A stretch of DNA of 64,000 bases from Homoserinibacter sp. GY 40078 (lineage in GTDB: Bacteria > Actinomycetota > Actinomycetes > Actinomycetales > Microbacteriaceae): positions 895,741 through 959,740 of the forward strand of contig NZ_VRTZ01000001.1 in NCBI RefSeq assembly GCF_008017545.1, in the 5' to 3' direction. The notes beneath the pieces were generated by a model. It had not been told where the DNA came from. It saw only the letters and a program-made list of their open reading frames with translations, and searched no databases. Both the position numbers and the translations under genes were made by a program. Positions 37,527-46,861 of the stretch are shown here, one piece after another. The first letter of the stretch is position 1. Each line of letters starts with the position of its first letter.

Positions 37527-38855
37527 GTGTTCAGTGCCGTCGCGCGGATCTTCCGCACGCCGGACCTCCGCCGCAAGATCGCGTTCACGCTGGGCATCAT
37601 CGCCCTGTTCCGGCTCGGGTCCTTCGTACCCGCACCGTTCGTCGACTTCGGCAACGTCCAGCTCTGCCTCGCGGGCAACGCAGGCGCCTCGGGTCTCTAC
37701 GACCTGGTCAACCTCTTCTCAGGTGGGGCGCTCCTGCAGCTGTCGATCTTCGCGCTCGGCATCATGCCGTACATCACCGCGTCGATCATCGTGCAGCTGC
37801 TGCGCGTCGTCATCCCGCACTTCGACACCCTCTACAAGGAGGGCCAGTCGGGCCAGGCGAAGCTGACGCAGTACACGCGCTACCTCACGATCGCGCTCGG
37901 TGTGCTGCAGTCCACGACGCTCATCACCGTCGCCCGCTCCGGTGCGCTCTTCGGCACCACGAGCACCGCCGAGTGCGCACAGCTCATCGTCCCCGCAGGC
38001 GACACCTGGTACGGCATCCTGCTCATGGTCATCACCATGACCGCCGGAACCGGCGTCATCATGTGGATGGGTGAGCTCATCACCGAGCGCGGCATCGGCA
38101 ACGGCATGTCGCTGCTGATCTTCACTTCGATCGTCGCGACGTTCCCCAACTCGCTCATCTCGATCGCCCAGCAGCGCAACGTCGAGACGCTGCTTCTCGT
38201 CATCGGCATCGGCGTGCTCATCATGTTCGCCGTCATCTTCGTCGAGCAGTCGCAACGCAGAATCCCCGTCCAGTACGCCAAGCGCATGGTCGGACGCCGT
38301 ACCTACGGCGGCAACAACACCTACATCCCGATCAAGGTCAACATGGCCGGCGTGGTGCCCGTCATCTTCGCCTCGTCGCTGCTCTACCTTCCGGCGCTCG
38401 TCGCCCAGTTCAACCAGCCCGCCGCGGGCGAAACCGCCCAGCCGTGGGTCCAGTGGATCTCCACCTACCTCACGCGCGGCGACCACCCGCTCTACATGCT
38501 GGTGTACTTCCTCCTCATCGTCGGGTTCACCTACTTCTACGTCGCCATCACGTTCAACCCGGACGAGGTCGCCGACAACATGAAGAAGTACGGCGGATTC
38601 ATCCCCGGCATCCGCGCGGGCCGACCGACCGCCGAGTACCTCGACTACGTCCTCACCCGCGTCACCCTGCCCGGATCGATCTACCTCGGTCTCATCGCGC
38701 TCATCCCGCTCATCGCCCTCGCGATGGTCGACGCGAACCAGAACTTCCCGTTCGGTGGCACGTCGATCCTCATCATGGTCGGCGTGGGGCTCGAGACGGT
38801 GAAGCAGATCGACTCGCAGCTCCAGCAGCGCCACTACGAGGGGCTCCTGCGATGA
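37527..38855 (+). CDS. secY: Preprotein translocase subunit SecY
   Basis: The channel subunit of the Sec translocon, 442 residues with about ten membrane helices. It begins [20 protein letters not shown]; family motifs include [20 protein letters not shown] and the cytoplasmic loop [16 protein letters not shown] use GTG 37527, preceded by GGGAGG at 37517-37522; the longer open frame to 37452 adds residues not seen in SecY and crosses the rplO hairpin. Stop overlaps the adk ATG. Confidence 0.96.
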   Translation: MFSAVARIFRTPDLRRKIAFTLGIIALFRLGSFVPAPFVDFGNVQLCLAGNAGASGLYDLVNLFSGGALLQLSIFALGIMPYITASIIVQLLRVVIPHFDTLYKEGQSGQAKLTQYTRYLTIALGVLQSTTLITVARSGALFGTTSTAECAQLIVPAGDTWYGILLMVITMTAGTGVIMWMGELITERGIGNGMSLLIFTSIVATFPNSLISIAQQRNVETLLLVIGIGVLIMFAVIFVEQSQRRIPVQYAKRMVGRRTYGGNNTYIPIKVNMAGVVPVIFASSLLYLPALVAQFNQPAAGETAQPWVQWISTYLTRGDHPLYMLVYFLLIVGFTYFYVAITFNPDEVADNMKKYGGFIPGIRAGRPTAEYLDYVLTRVTLPGSIYLGLIALIPLIALAMVDANQNFPFGGTSILIMVGVGLETVKQIDSQLQQRHYEGLLR

Positions 38856-39451
38856 CGGTCCGCCTGCTCATCGTCGGCCCCCCCGGCGCCGGCAAGGGGA
38901 CGCAGGCGGAACGCATCGCCGCCCGCTTCGGCATCCCGACCATCTCCACCGGCGACATCTTCCGCGCGAACATCGCGGGAGAGACCGAACTCGGCAAGCG
39001 GGTGAAGGCGATCGTCGACGCCGGAGACTACGTTCCCGACTCGCTCACCAACGAACTCGTCTCCGACCGGCTCTCCGAAGCGGACGCCACCACCGGCTTC
39101 CTCCTCGACGGCTACCCGCGCACCCCCGACCAGGTGCGTTTCCTCGACGCACTCCTCAGCTCCCACGGGCACAAGCTCGATGCCGTGCTGCGTCTCGTGG
39201 CCGACCAAGACGAAATCGTGCGACGTCTGCGCAAGCGCGCCGTCGAGCAGGGCCGCGCCGACGACTCCGAAGAGGCCATCCGGCACCGCCAAGAGGTCTA
39301 CCAGCGCGAGACCGCGCCCGTCCTCGAGATGTTCCGCGAGCAGGGTCTCCTCATCGAGGTCGACGGGCTCGGGTCGGTCGACGAGGTGACGGGCCGCATC
39401 TGGGCCGCCTTCGCTGACGCCGGCATCGGTGCCGTCGAGGCGTCGGCGTAG
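38852..39451 (+). CDS. adk: Adenylate kinase
   Basis: A 199-residue enzyme interconverting ATP + AMP and 2 ADP. The P-loop is GPPGAGKGT at residues 9-17, with the AMP-binding [10 protein letters not shown] and [15 protein letters not shown]. The LID region is short ([17 protein letters not shown]) with no zinc cysteines, as in mycobacterial-type short-LID enzymes. ATG overlaps the secY stop by four bases. Last gene of the ribosomal superoperon; no methionine aminopeptidase gene follows. Confidence 0.97.
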   Translation: MTVRLLIVGPPGAGKGTQAERIAARFGIPTISTGDIFRANIAGETELGKRVKAIVDAGDYVPDSLTNELVSDRLSEADATTGFLLDGYPRTPDQVRFLDALLSSHGHKLDAVLRLVADQDEIVRRLRKRAVEQGRADDSEEAIRHRQEVYQRETAPVLEMFREQGLLIEVDGLGSVDEVTGRIWAAFADAGIGAVEASA

Positions 39452-39473
39452 ACCTCTAGCCTTCCCCGCGGCC

Positions 39474-39569
39474 GGGATGCGCATGCGGTAGCCGCGTCGC
39501 TTCCCCCGCGCGCTTCGCGCGCTCCCGCCAGGCCCGATGCCAGCGACACCGCTACCGCATACGCACCCC
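39474..39569. repeat. Palindromic element A downstream of adk
   Basis: Outer arms at 39474-39501 and 39542-39569 match in about 24 of 28 positions. Inside lies an apical hairpin GCGCGC-TTC-GCGCGC (39508-39522) and a 25-base segment (39521-39545) that is an exact inverted copy of 39696-39720 in element B. Together with element B it fills most of the 331-base gap 39452-39782, which has no gene. Confidence 0.75.
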
Positions 39570-39669
39570 GCCCGCGCCGCTCTCCGTCCTGCGGCAGCTG
39601 CAGCGGCCGACGCCACTGCGGGCGGGCGGGCCCGGGCGGTGAATGCAAGCTGCTGGTGCTGGGTGCGTA

Positions 39670-39772
39670 GCAGGGGTGACGGGATTTCTCCGGGACGCTG
39701 GCATCGGGCCTGGCGGGAGCAGGCCGGAGGCCTGCGGGGGTAGGCGTCGCGGAGAAATCCCGTCACCCCTGC
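39670..39772. repeat. Palindromic element B, inverted relative of element A
   Basis: Outer arms at 39670-39692 and 39750-39772 are a perfect 23-base inverted repeat. The apical hairpin GCAGGCC-GGA-GGCCTGC (39719-39735) differs in sequence from that of element A but keeps a perfect stem with a three-base loop. The flanking core (39696-39720 and GGGGGTAGGCG from 39736) is shared with element A in the opposite orientation. It ends about ten bases before the stop of the convergent PTS regulator. Confidence 0.8.
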
Positions 39773-39782
39773 GAAGCGGGGC

Positions 39783-41684
39783 TCACGTGTCGATCAGGCG
39801 GGTGAGCTCGGCGACGAGCGTCGGCACGTCGGTGGCCCGGGCGACGAGGGTGCGGACGTTCTCGCGGTCGGAGAACACCTCGACGAGCTGGTCGAACACC
39901 TCCTGGAAGCTGGCGCGACCGGATTCGCTGAACGCGATGAACGCGACCACCTCGACGCGCGAGCCGCCCCACTGCATCGACGTCGTGTTGAGCACGAGTG
40001 CGATGGCGGTGCGTTCGGCGGTCATCGCCATCGCGTGCGGCATCGCGAGCCCGTCGGTGAAGGCGGTGGACGACAGCCGCTCCCGTTCGATCGCTCCCGT
40101 GACGTAGGTGTCGTCGACGATCCCCGCTTCGATCATCTTCTCGCCGAGTATGCGGATCATGGCCTCCGCATCGGGGGCGTAGAGCTCGCGGAAGAAGAGG
40201 CGCTCGTCGAAGTAGCCGCCGAGGCGTTCCGCGAGGCGCGCGCGGCGGCGGCCGCGGCGTGTGCGCGAGATGGCGGCCTGGATGACCTTCACATCCGCCT
40301 CGCCGAGGAACGGGTGCACGACGATGATGCGGTCGCTCGGGGTGGGCGGGTCGATGACCGAGATGATGAGGTCGCCGGGGAGGGCGTCCCAGTCGACGTC
40401 GGAGCGCGTGTCGAGCTGCTCGATCCTGAGGTCGTGGCCGACGGCGGATTCGACGCGGTGCAGCAGCTCGAGGTGGAGCCGGTGGTAGGCGGGAGCGACG
40501 ATGGTCGCGGTGACGGCCTGCTCGGTCTGGCGGCGTTCCTCGAGACGCGCGCCGAGGTGCATCGCGAGGAAAGCGATCTCGTCCTCCGGCACGTCGATGC
40601 CGGTGCTGATCTGCAGCTCGCGGGCGATATACACGGCGAGCTCGTAGATCATCGGGTAGCCGGATTTGATGGAGCGCGTGAGCGGATTGCGCGAGAAGGA
40701 TCCTTCCTGCGCGCGCCGCACGAGCTGCCGGATGTGCATCGCGAGCCGCAGCAGGAAGTCGCCGTCGCCGTCGAGGTCGATGAGGTATTCGCGTGCCGCC
40801 TTCTCGACGATCGCCCGCACTTCGGCGAGCTGTTCGTCGTCGATGGGGGGCGGGCCGGCGTCGAGGGGGGCGACCGCGACGCGGGTCCCGAGCAGGAATC
40901 CGAGGTAGTCGAGGTCGCCTGGCGGAAGTTTCACGTCGAAGTGGTCGGCGACGAGTTCGTCGATGATCGCGGCGAACACGCCTTCCTCGGTCTCGCCTCC
41001 GCGTGCGGGGAGCGCGCTCTGCGTCTGGGAGCGGTCGACGGCGATGGCGAGGTGCAGCAGCACGGTGCTCAGCCCGTAGTCGTTGATCTCGTAGCCGTCG
41101 GCGACGAGTCGCGCGATGAGGGCGGTCTTGAAGGCGGTCAGGTCTCCGGCGGCGAACCAGCTCTCGATCCGGTCGACTTCGCGCATGCCGCGGGTCGCCT
41201 CGTCGCGGAAGAGCGCCCCGATGAGGCGTCGCCGGGCGGTTTCGGGACCCTCGAGCTGTACGCGTTCGCGCGTCCGTACGATCGTGAGTCCCGCGGCTCC
41301 GGCCCGCGATCGGGCGCGGGCGAGGTCGGTCTCGAGGGTGGAGTCGCTCACGTGCAGTCGTTCGGCGAGCTCGTAGAGGTCGACGCCTTCCGACTCCGGG
41401 GGAGCGTCGAGCAGTGCCCGCAGCACGGCGGTGGCGCGTTCGGTGGGGGTCTCGGCGCGTGCGCCGCGGTCGTCGCGCAGGCGCCTCGCCCATTCGCCAC
41501 GGTCGAGCCGATACCCGGACGGGCCGGATTCGATCACGGGCGCGTCCGATCCGCTGTTGAGCGCGGCGACGTAGCCCCGGATGCTGCGGTCGGTGACGCC
41601 CAGTCGCGCGCCGAGGTCGGCTGCCGTCAGCCAGCCGTCGTGCTGTGCGAGCACGTCGACGAGTTGCTCGTGTCGATCGACCAT
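39783..41684 (-). CDS. PRD-containing transcriptional regulator with EIIB/EIIA-like domains (MtlR/BglG type)
   Basis: A 633-residue PTS-controlled activator. Two N-terminal winged-HTH segments (DGWLTAADLGARLGVTDRSI; LYELAERLHVSDSTLETDLA) are followed by two PTS regulation domains with conserved His (VLLHLAIAVDRSQ; LAMHIRQLVRR, and FLAMHLGARLEE in the second), an EIIB-like domain without the active Cys, and an EIIA-type domain with active-site His (TDGLAMPHAMAM). Its activity would be set by phosphorylation from HPr and mannitol EII proteins. It is divergent from the PTS operon and probably activates it. ATG 41684 is chosen; GTG codons at 41699 and 41696 are in frame alternatives. Confidence 0.88.
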   Translation of the reverse strand: MVDRHEQLVDVLAQHDGWLTAADLGARLGVTDRSIRGYVAALNSGSDAPVIESGPSGYRLDRGEWARRLRDDRGARAETPTERATAVLRALLDAPPESEGVDLYELAERLHVSDSTLETDLARARSRAGAAGLTIVRTRERVQLEGPETARRRLIGALFRDEATRGMREVDRIESWFAAGDLTAFKTALIARLVADGYEINDYGLSTVLLHLAIAVDRSQTQSALPARGGETEEGVFAAIIDELVADHFDVKLPPGDLDYLGFLLGTRVAVAPLDAGPPPIDDEQLAEVRAIVEKAAREYLIDLDGDGDFLLRLAMHIRQLVRRAQEGSFSRNPLTRSIKSGYPMIYELAVYIARELQISTGIDVPEDEIAFLAMHLGARLEERRQTEQAVTATIVAPAYHRLHLELLHRVESAVGHDLRIEQLDTRSDVDWDALPGDLIISVIDPPTPSDRIIVVHPFLGEADVKVIQAAISRTRRGRRRARLAERLGGYFDERLFFRELYAPDAEAMIRILGEKMIEAGIVDDTYVTGAIERERLSSTAFTDGLAMPHAMAMTAERTAIALVLNTTSMQWGGSRVEVVAFIAFSESGRASFQEVFDQLVEVFSDRENVRTLVARATDVPTLVAELTRLIDT

Positions 41685-41820
41685 CCGCTCCGCCACCACC
41701 TAGGAACGCCCCCAGTCAAGCACCCGCAGCGCGGCAGAGAGCGGGATTCGGCAGGTTTTTCCGGGGGAGCGGAAGCGGCTGGGCTGGCGGCGGCCGCACC
41801 GTGCGACGCACACTGTGGAT

Positions 41821-41847
41821 GCCCGCCGGGTGAGGGAACCGGCGGGC
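41821..41847. other. Hairpin in the divergent PTS intergenic region
   Basis: GCCCGCCGG (41821-41829) and CCGGCGGGC (41839-41847) form a perfect 9-base-pair stem, followed by a second small CCCCG/CGGGG stem (about 41847-41866). They lie 75-100 bases before the IIB gene, in the 237-base gap between the regulator and the operon. They could be leader structure or regulator binding sequence; no clear promoter hexamers were found. Confidence 0.35.
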
Positions 41848-41921
41848 CCCGAACTTGGTCCGGGGACGGCATCGCCGCCGACGCGTTTCGCGCGGGGGCG
41901 AAGAGACGCGGAGGTGGCACC

Positions 41922-42242
41922 GTGCGGGTGCTCATCGTGTGCGGGGCTGGAGTCTCCAGTACTTTCGTGGCACAGCGACTGCGCTTGGCGGCGGCAGCTC
42001 GCGGTCTCGACCTCACACCGATCGCCTCGTCAGCGTCCGCCGCCCCGGACCTTGTCCCGTCCGCCGATGCTCTGCTCATCGGCGCGCATCTGGGCGAAGC
42101 CGCGGTGAGCCTGTCGGGGCTCGCGACGGCATCATCCGTGCCTTTCGCCGTGATCGACGACGTGGCACGGCAGGATGGCGAGGGACTGCTGGAGACCATG
42201 CTGGCGGCTGTCGCAGCCGGCCACCCGGAGAGGATTTCCTGA
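41922..42242 (+). CDS. PTS IIB protein, lactose/cellobiose-type
   Basis: A 106-residue cytoplasmic phosphocarrier. It starts RVLIVCGAGVSSTFVAQRL: Cys7 in CGAGxSS is the phosphocysteine of the Lac/Chb IIB family. GGAGG at 41910-41914 supports GTG 41922; a long open frame upstream is a shadow of the regulator gene. A free-standing IIB of this family normally works with a IIC and IIA that are not in the window, so it may pass phosphate to another transporter or have a regulatory role with the divergent regulator. It is directly followed by ptsH. Confidence 0.82.
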   Translation: MRVLIVCGAGVSSTFVAQRLRLAAAARGLDLTPIASSASAAPDLVPSADALLIGAHLGEAAVSLSGLATASSVPFAVIDDVARQDGEGLLETMLAAVAAGHPERIS

Positions 42243-42515
42243 ATGGAACGCACGCTGAAGATCGCATCCGGCCACGGGCTGCACGCTCGTCCCGCGAAGA
42301 TGTTCACCCAGGCGGTGACGGCGTCCGGTCATCGTGTCACGATCGGTCGTCCCGATGGGAAGGCGGTCAACGCCGCGAGCATCCTGTCGATCATCGCGGC
42401 GGGCTTCGAGAACGGCGACGAGGTCGTGCTCACGGTCGAGGGCGACGACTCGGAGAAGGTCCTCGACGATCTGACCGACTTCCTCACGACGGATCACGAC
42501 GAGGCCGCTGAGTGA
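42243..42515 (+). CDS. ptsH: Phosphocarrier protein HPr
   Basis: A 90-residue PTS phosphocarrier. The active-site His is H14 in GHGLHARPAKMF. The region around the regulatory Ser site reads NAASILSII, so a Ser equivalent to Ser46 is present. It takes phosphate from Enzyme I, encoded by the next gene, which it overlaps by four bases, and gives it to EIIA. Start is adjacent to the previous stop. Confidence 0.95.
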   Translation: MERTLKIASGHGLHARPAKMFTQAVTASGHRVTIGRPDGKAVNAASILSIIAAGFENGDEVVLTVEGDDSEKVLDDLTDFLTTDHDEAAE

Positions 42516-44203
42516 TCGAGGTCCAGGAGCTCGTCGGTGTCGGAATCGGCACCGGCATCGTCGTGGGTCCGGTGCTGCACGCGAGCCGGCAGGCTGCGGC
42601 GGCACCGACGGATGCGGCGAGCACGATCGGCGCGGAGGCCGAGCTCGACCGCGCGCGCACCGCGCTCGCGGCGGTGTCGCAGCAGCTTCGGGAGCGGGCG
42701 GAGGCCGCGGATGAGGCGACGCGCGACGTGCTCGAGGCCCAGGCTCTGATGACCGAGGACCCGGCGCTGCTCGACGGCGTCGAGGCGGGTCTCGCGTCGG
42801 GGGTGACCGCGGAGAAGGCCGTCGCCGACGCGTTCGCCGAATTCGCGGCGCTCCTCGCCGACGCGGGGGAGTACTTCGCCGAGCGGGCCGCCGACCTGCA
42901 CGATCTCTCGGATCGCGCGGTCGCGGTGCTGCAGGGCCGCTCCACCGACCTGGTGGTCGACCCGGGGCATCCGTATGTGCTCGTCGCGCGCGACCTGGCG
43001 CCGGCCGACACGGCCGTGCTCGACCTGGACAGGGTGCTCGCGTTCGTGACGAGCGAAGGTGGACCGACCTCGCACACCGCGATCCTCGCGCGCCAGCGCG
43101 GCATCGTGGCCCTCGTGGGAGCCGGCGGTGTGGAGTCGCTTCCCGACGGCACGCAGGTGATCGTCGACGCCGAGCGCGGGCGGGTCTTCGTCGACCCGGA
43201 TGCGGCCGAGCTCGCCGACGCCGAGGCGCGGATCGCGGCGCGCGAGGCGGAGGCATCGGCACCCGCAGGACCGGGTGCTCTCGCCGACGGAACGCCCGTG
43301 AAGCTGCTCGCGAACCTCGGGAAGCCCGGCGAGGCGAAGGGGGCGGTCGAGATGGGCGCGGAGGGCGTGGGCCTGTTCCGCACGGAGTTCCTCTTCCTCG
43401 ATTCCGCCGATGCCCCGACCGTCGAGGAGCAGACCGAGAGCTACCGCGAGGTGTTGGAGGCCTTCCCCGGCAAGCGGGTCGTGGTGCGGCTGCTCGATGC
43501 GGGAGCCGACAAGCCGCTCGCGTTCCTGTCGCCCGGCGAAGAGGAGAACCCCGCCCTCGGCAAGCGCGGGCTTCGCGCCCTGCGCGCCTCGGAGCAGGTG
43601 CTCCAGGACCAGCTCACCGCACTCGCCGCAGCGGATGCCGCGACCGACGCCGAACTGTGGGTGATGGCCCCCATGGTCGCGACTGTGGAGGAGACGCGCT
43701 TCGTGACGCGCGCGATCCACGAAGCGGGTATCCCCGTGGCCGGTGTCATGGTCGAGATCCCGTCGGTGGCGCTCATCGCGGATCGGGTGCTCGCCCAGAC
43801 CGATTTCGCCTCGATCGGCACGAACGACCTCACGCAGTACACGATGGCCGCGGACCGCCAGCTCGGCTCGGTCGCGGCCCTGCAGGACCCGTGGCACCCG
43901 GCGGTGCTGCGACTCGTCTCCGAGGTGGGCGCAGCGGGCGCAGCCTCGGGCAAGCCGGTCGGCGTGTGCGGCGAGGCCGCCGCCGATCCTCTTCTCGCCG
44001 TCGTGCTCGCAGGTCTCGGTGTCACGAGCCTGTCGATGTCGCCGACGGCTCTCTCAGATGTCCGCGTATCCCTCGCGCGGTACAGCATGGACGACGCTCG
44101 CGCGATCGCCCATGCAGCCCTGGCGGCCTCCGAGGCCGCCGATGCCCGAGAGGCGGCCCGCGCGGCCGCCGACACCACGACCGCAGGGAAGATCCCCGCG
44201 TAG
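42512..44203 (+). CDS. ptsI: PTS Enzyme I (phosphoenolpyruvate-protein phosphotransferase)
   Basis: A 563-residue enzyme that autophosphorylates from phosphoenolpyruvate and phosphorylates HPr. The active-site His is H188 in GGPTSHTAILAR; the PEP-binding domain has VGLFRTEFLFLD and the acid/base Cys486 in GVCGEAAADP. Domain order and length match the family. GTG start overlaps ptsH (GTGA). The C-terminal 20 residues are Ala-rich. Confidence 0.96.
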   Translation: MIEVQELVGVGIGTGIVVGPVLHASRQAAAAPTDAASTIGAEAELDRARTALAAVSQQLRERAEAADEATRDVLEAQALMTEDPALLDGVEAGLASGVTAEKAVADAFAEFAALLADAGEYFAERAADLHDLSDRAVAVLQGRSTDLVVDPGHPYVLVARDLAPADTAVLDLDRVLAFVTSEGGPTSHTAILARQRGIVALVGAGGVESLPDGTQVIVDAERGRVFVDPDAAELADAEARIAAREAEASAPAGPGALADGTPVKLLANLGKPGEAKGAVEMGAEGVGLFRTEFLFLDSADAPTVEEQTESYREVLEAFPGKRVVVRLLDAGADKPLAFLSPGEEENPALGKRGLRALRASEQVLQDQLTALAAADAATDAELWVMAPMVATVEETRFVTRAIHEAGIPVAGVMVEIPSVALIADRVLAQTDFASIGTNDLTQYTMAADRQLGSVAALQDPWHPAVLRLVSEVGAAGAASGKPVGVCGEAAADPLLAVVLAGLGVTSLSMSPTALSDVRVSLARYSMDDARAIAHAALAASEAADAREAARAAADTTTAGKIPA

Positions 44204-44223
44204 GAGCCAGGAGGCAAACCACC

Positions 44224-45780
44224 ATGACGACGACGTCAACGACGGCGGCACCGCGGGGCGGAGGGGCCCGCGTCGCAGTCCAGAGATTCGGAACATTCCT
44301 CTCGGGCATGATCATGCCCAACATCCCCGCCCTGATCGCGTGGGGCATCGTGACCGCGTTCTTCATCCCGGTGGGATGGACGCCCAACGCAGACCTGGCG
44401 ACCATGGTCGGTCCGGTAATTCACTACTTGCTTCCGACTCTGATCGCCTACACCGGCGGCAACATGGTCTATGGCGTGCGAGGTGCCGTGGTCGGGGCCA
44501 TCGCGACGTTCGGTGCGATCGCGGGGTCTGACCTGCTGGTCGCCAACTTCAACGCGACCCTGCCGGAAGGCGAGGCGCAGCTCGGCCAGGTGCACATGTT
44601 CATCGGTGCGATGATCCTGGGCCCTCTGGGCGCGTGGACGATGAAGCAGCTCGACCGGATCTGGACCGGGAAGGTGAAGGCGGGCTTCGAGATGCTCGTC
44701 AACATGTTCTCGGCCGGCATCTGGGGCTTCGTGATGGCCGTGGTCGGGTTCTACCCGGTCGCGTGGCTCGTGAACGGGCTGATGAATGTACTCGGGGGTG
44801 CGGTGAACTGGCTCATCGACACCGGCCTGCTGCCGTTGACGAGCATCATCATCGAGCCGGCGAAGGTGTTCTTCCTGAACAACGCGATCAACCACGGCGT
44901 ACTGACTCCGCTCGGGACGTCGCAGGTGGATGCCCAAATCGCGGCAGGCGAAGCGCCAAAGAGCATCCTTTTCCTGCTCGAGGCAAACCCTGGCCCCGGA
45001 GTGGGGCTGCTCCTGGCGTTCACGATCTTCGGGATCGGCGCCGCGCGTGCATCCGCTCCGGGTGCGGCAGTCATCCAGTTCCTCGGCGGTATCCACGAGG
45101 TGTACTTCCCGTTCGCGCTCATGAAGCCGGTGCTGATTCTCGCTCTCATCGCGGGTGGCATGACAGGAGTCACGACGAACATGCTGTTCGACTCGGGTCT
45201 GCGAGCTCCTGCTGCGCCAGGAAGTATCTTCGCGGTGCTCGCACAGACTGCTCAAGACAGCTATGTGGGCGTGATCCTCTCGGTGCTGCTGTCGGCTACC
45301 GTGACCTTCGTGATCGCCTCGATCATCTTGCGGGCCTCCCGCAAGCGCGATCTGGCGTCCGAGGCGGATGCAGATGCGCGCCTCGCCGCGTCGATTGCAC
45401 AGACCGAGAAGAACAAGGGCAAGGAGAGCTCGGTGCTGTCGGGCATGGCAGCCACGATGGGCTCCGGCGCGACCGAGACGAAGGTCATCAACAAGGTGGT
45501 CTTCGCCTGCGACGCGGGCATGGGCTCGAGCGCGATGGGCGCATCCGTGCTGCGGAACAAGTTCAAGAAGGCCGGCGTTGAGGCGGATGTGTCGAACGCG
45601 GCGATCGCGAACCTGACGGGTGATGAGGATCTCGTCATCACCCAGAACGAGCTCACCGAGCGTGCGCGCCAGAAGGCACCCAACGCGGTTCACGTCTCGG
45701 TGGACAACTTCATGAACAGCCCGAAGTACGACGAGGTCGTGCAGCTGGTCAAGGAGCAGAAGGAAGGGGCCGCGCAGTAG
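44224..45780 (+). CDS. mtlA: PTS mannitol transporter subunit IICB
   Basis: A 518-residue membrane permease/phosphotransferase for mannitol. The IIC domain (residues about 20-365) begins RFGTFLSGMIMPNIPALIAW and includes the conserved NNAINHGVLTPLG and GGIHEVYFPF regions. After a charged linker, the IIB domain carries phosphocysteine C429 in FACDAGMGSSAMGAS. No IIA domain is fused; a separate IIA gene follows. AGGAGG at 44208-44213 precedes ATG 44224. Confidence 0.95.
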   Translation: MTTTSTTAAPRGGGARVAVQRFGTFLSGMIMPNIPALIAWGIVTAFFIPVGWTPNADLATMVGPVIHYLLPTLIAYTGGNMVYGVRGAVVGAIATFGAIAGSDLLVANFNATLPEGEAQLGQVHMFIGAMILGPLGAWTMKQLDRIWTGKVKAGFEMLVNMFSAGIWGFVMAVVGFYPVAWLVNGLMNVLGGAVNWLIDTGLLPLTSIIIEPAKVFFLNNAINHGVLTPLGTSQVDAQIAAGEAPKSILFLLEANPGPGVGLLLAFTIFGIGAARASAPGAAVIQFLGGIHEVYFPFALMKPVLILALIAGGMTGVTTNMLFDSGLRAPAAPGSIFAVLAQTAQDSYVGVILSVLLSATVTFVIASIILRASRKRDLASEADADARLAASIAQTEKNKGKESSVLSGMAATMGSGATETKVINKVVFACDAGMGSSAMGASVLRNKFKKAGVEADVSNAAIANLTGDEDLVITQNELTERARQKAPNAVHVSVDNFMNSPKYDEVVQLVKEQKEGAAQ

Positions 45781-45818
45781 GCCCAGTGGGTCCGGCGGCG
45801 AGAGAGGAGAATCACACC

Positions 45819-46259
45819 ATGAGCGACGACATCCTGACTCCGGAGCGCGTGGTGCTCGCCGACCGGACCCCGTCTCGTGAGGAGGCGATCCGCGACGTGG
45901 GTCGCCTCCTTGTCGACGCCGGGGCCGTGCGTCCCGGGTACGTCGACTCGATGCTCGCCCGGGAGGAGACCGTCTCGACCTCGATGGGCAATTTCCTCGC
46001 GATCCCGCACGGGACCAACGAGGGCCGGGAGTTCATCGACCGCACGGCGCTCGCCGTGATCCGCTACCCGGAGGCCATCTCGTGGGACGGCGACGACGTG
46101 CGCTTCGTCGTCGGCATCGCGGGGCGCGAGAACGAGCACCTCGAGATCCTCGGGCGCATCGCGGTGCTCTTCTCGGAGGACGACGACGTGCAGGCGCTGC
46201 TCGCGGCTTCGACCGCCGAGGAGCTGTTCGCGCTCATCTCGGCGGTCAACGAGGACTGA
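45819..46259 (+). CDS. mtlF: PTS mannitol subunit IIA
   Basis: A 146-residue phosphocarrier that passes phosphate from HPr to MtlA. The active-site His is in MGNFLAIPHGTNEGREF. I take ATG 45819 (SDDILTPERVVL), with AGAGAGGAGA upstream; an in-frame ATG at 45786 would add eleven residues. Last gene of the PTS operon: no mannitol-1-phosphate dehydrogenase follows, only a terminator. Confidence 0.94.
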   Translation: MSDDILTPERVVLADRTPSREEAIRDVGRLLVDAGAVRPGYVDSMLAREETVSTSMGNFLAIPHGTNEGREFIDRTALAVIRYPEAISWDGDDVRFVVGIAGRENEHLEILGRIAVLFSEDDDVQALLAASTAEELFALISAVNED

Positions 46260-46280
46260 CCTCGGCCGCTCCATCCCTGC

Positions 46281-46323
46281 CGCGAGGACGCCACGGGAAC
46301 ATCGCGTGGCGTCCTCGCGTTTA
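46281..46323 (+). terminator. Terminator of the PTS operon
   Basis: A perfect 15-base-pair stem (46281-46295 with 46305-46319) and nine-base loop, followed by TTTA. It lies 21 bases after mtlF. Confidence 0.9.
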
Positions 46324-46329
46324 ATCAGC

Positions 46330-46335
46330 TAGGAT
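46330..46335 (+). promoter_or_regulatory. Possible -10 element for the infA operon
   Basis: TAGGAT lies directly after the PTS terminator and 88 bases before infA. No good -35 was seen at the right distance, so support is limited to the -10 match, also seen before glmS. Confidence 0.35.
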
Positions 46336-46423
46336 CGATCTTTGGTGCCTTGTGCCCTTTGGGTCGTCCGCACCGAATCAATCACCCGCATGACCGAGCG
46401 TCACCGATAGCGATTTAGAGGGT

Positions 46424-46645
46424 ATGGCCAAGAAAGACGGCGTCATCGAGATCGAGGGATCTGTCCTCGAGGCTCTGCCGAACGCGATGTTCCGCGTCGA
46501 GCTGAGCAACGGGCACAAGGTTCTCGCCCACATTTCGGGCAAGATGCGTCAGCACTACATCCGCATCCTCCCTGAGGACCGCGTGATCGTGGAGCTGAGC
46601 CCCTACGACCTGACCCGCGGCCGCATCGTCTACCGCTACAAGTAA
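46424..46645 (+). CDS. infA: Translation initiation factor IF-1
   Basis: A 73-residue OB-fold factor that binds the 30S A site. [20 protein letters not shown] and the C-terminal [13 protein letters not shown] are diagnostic. It opens the infA-rpmJ-rpsM-rpsK-rpoA-rplQ group. Confidence 0.97.
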   Translation: MAKKDGVIEIEGSVLEALPNAMFRVELSNGHKVLAHISGKMRQHYIRILPEDRVIVELSPYDLTRGRIVYRYK

Positions 46646-46703
46646 CGGTCGGAAAGTAACGGCTCGCGCTGCGGCGCGAGTACGAGGACAGCGAGAAGGA
46701 AAC

Positions 46704-46820
46704 ATGAAGGTCAACCCGAGCGTCAAGCCCATCTGCGACCACTGCAAGGTCATCCGTCGCAACGGCCGCGTGATGGTCATCTGCAAGAGCAACCCGCGTC
46801 ACAAGCAGCGTCAGGGCTGA
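46704..46820 (+). CDS. rpmJ: 50S ribosomal protein L36
   Basis: A 38-residue protein: [20 protein letters not shown] then [17 protein letters not shown]. The CxxC, a third Cys and a His form the zinc site, so this is the zinc-binding (C+) form. GAGAAGGAAAC precedes ATG 46704. Confidence 0.95.
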   Translation: MKVNPSVKPICDHCKVIRRNGRVMVICKSNPRHKQRQG

Positions 46821-46861
46821 TCGCCCGCCGCTTCCGCGGACTCACAACTCAATACACACCA

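Noticed and set aside
46260-46280. mtlD remnant after mtlF
   Set aside because: The gap is too short and leads straight into the terminator.
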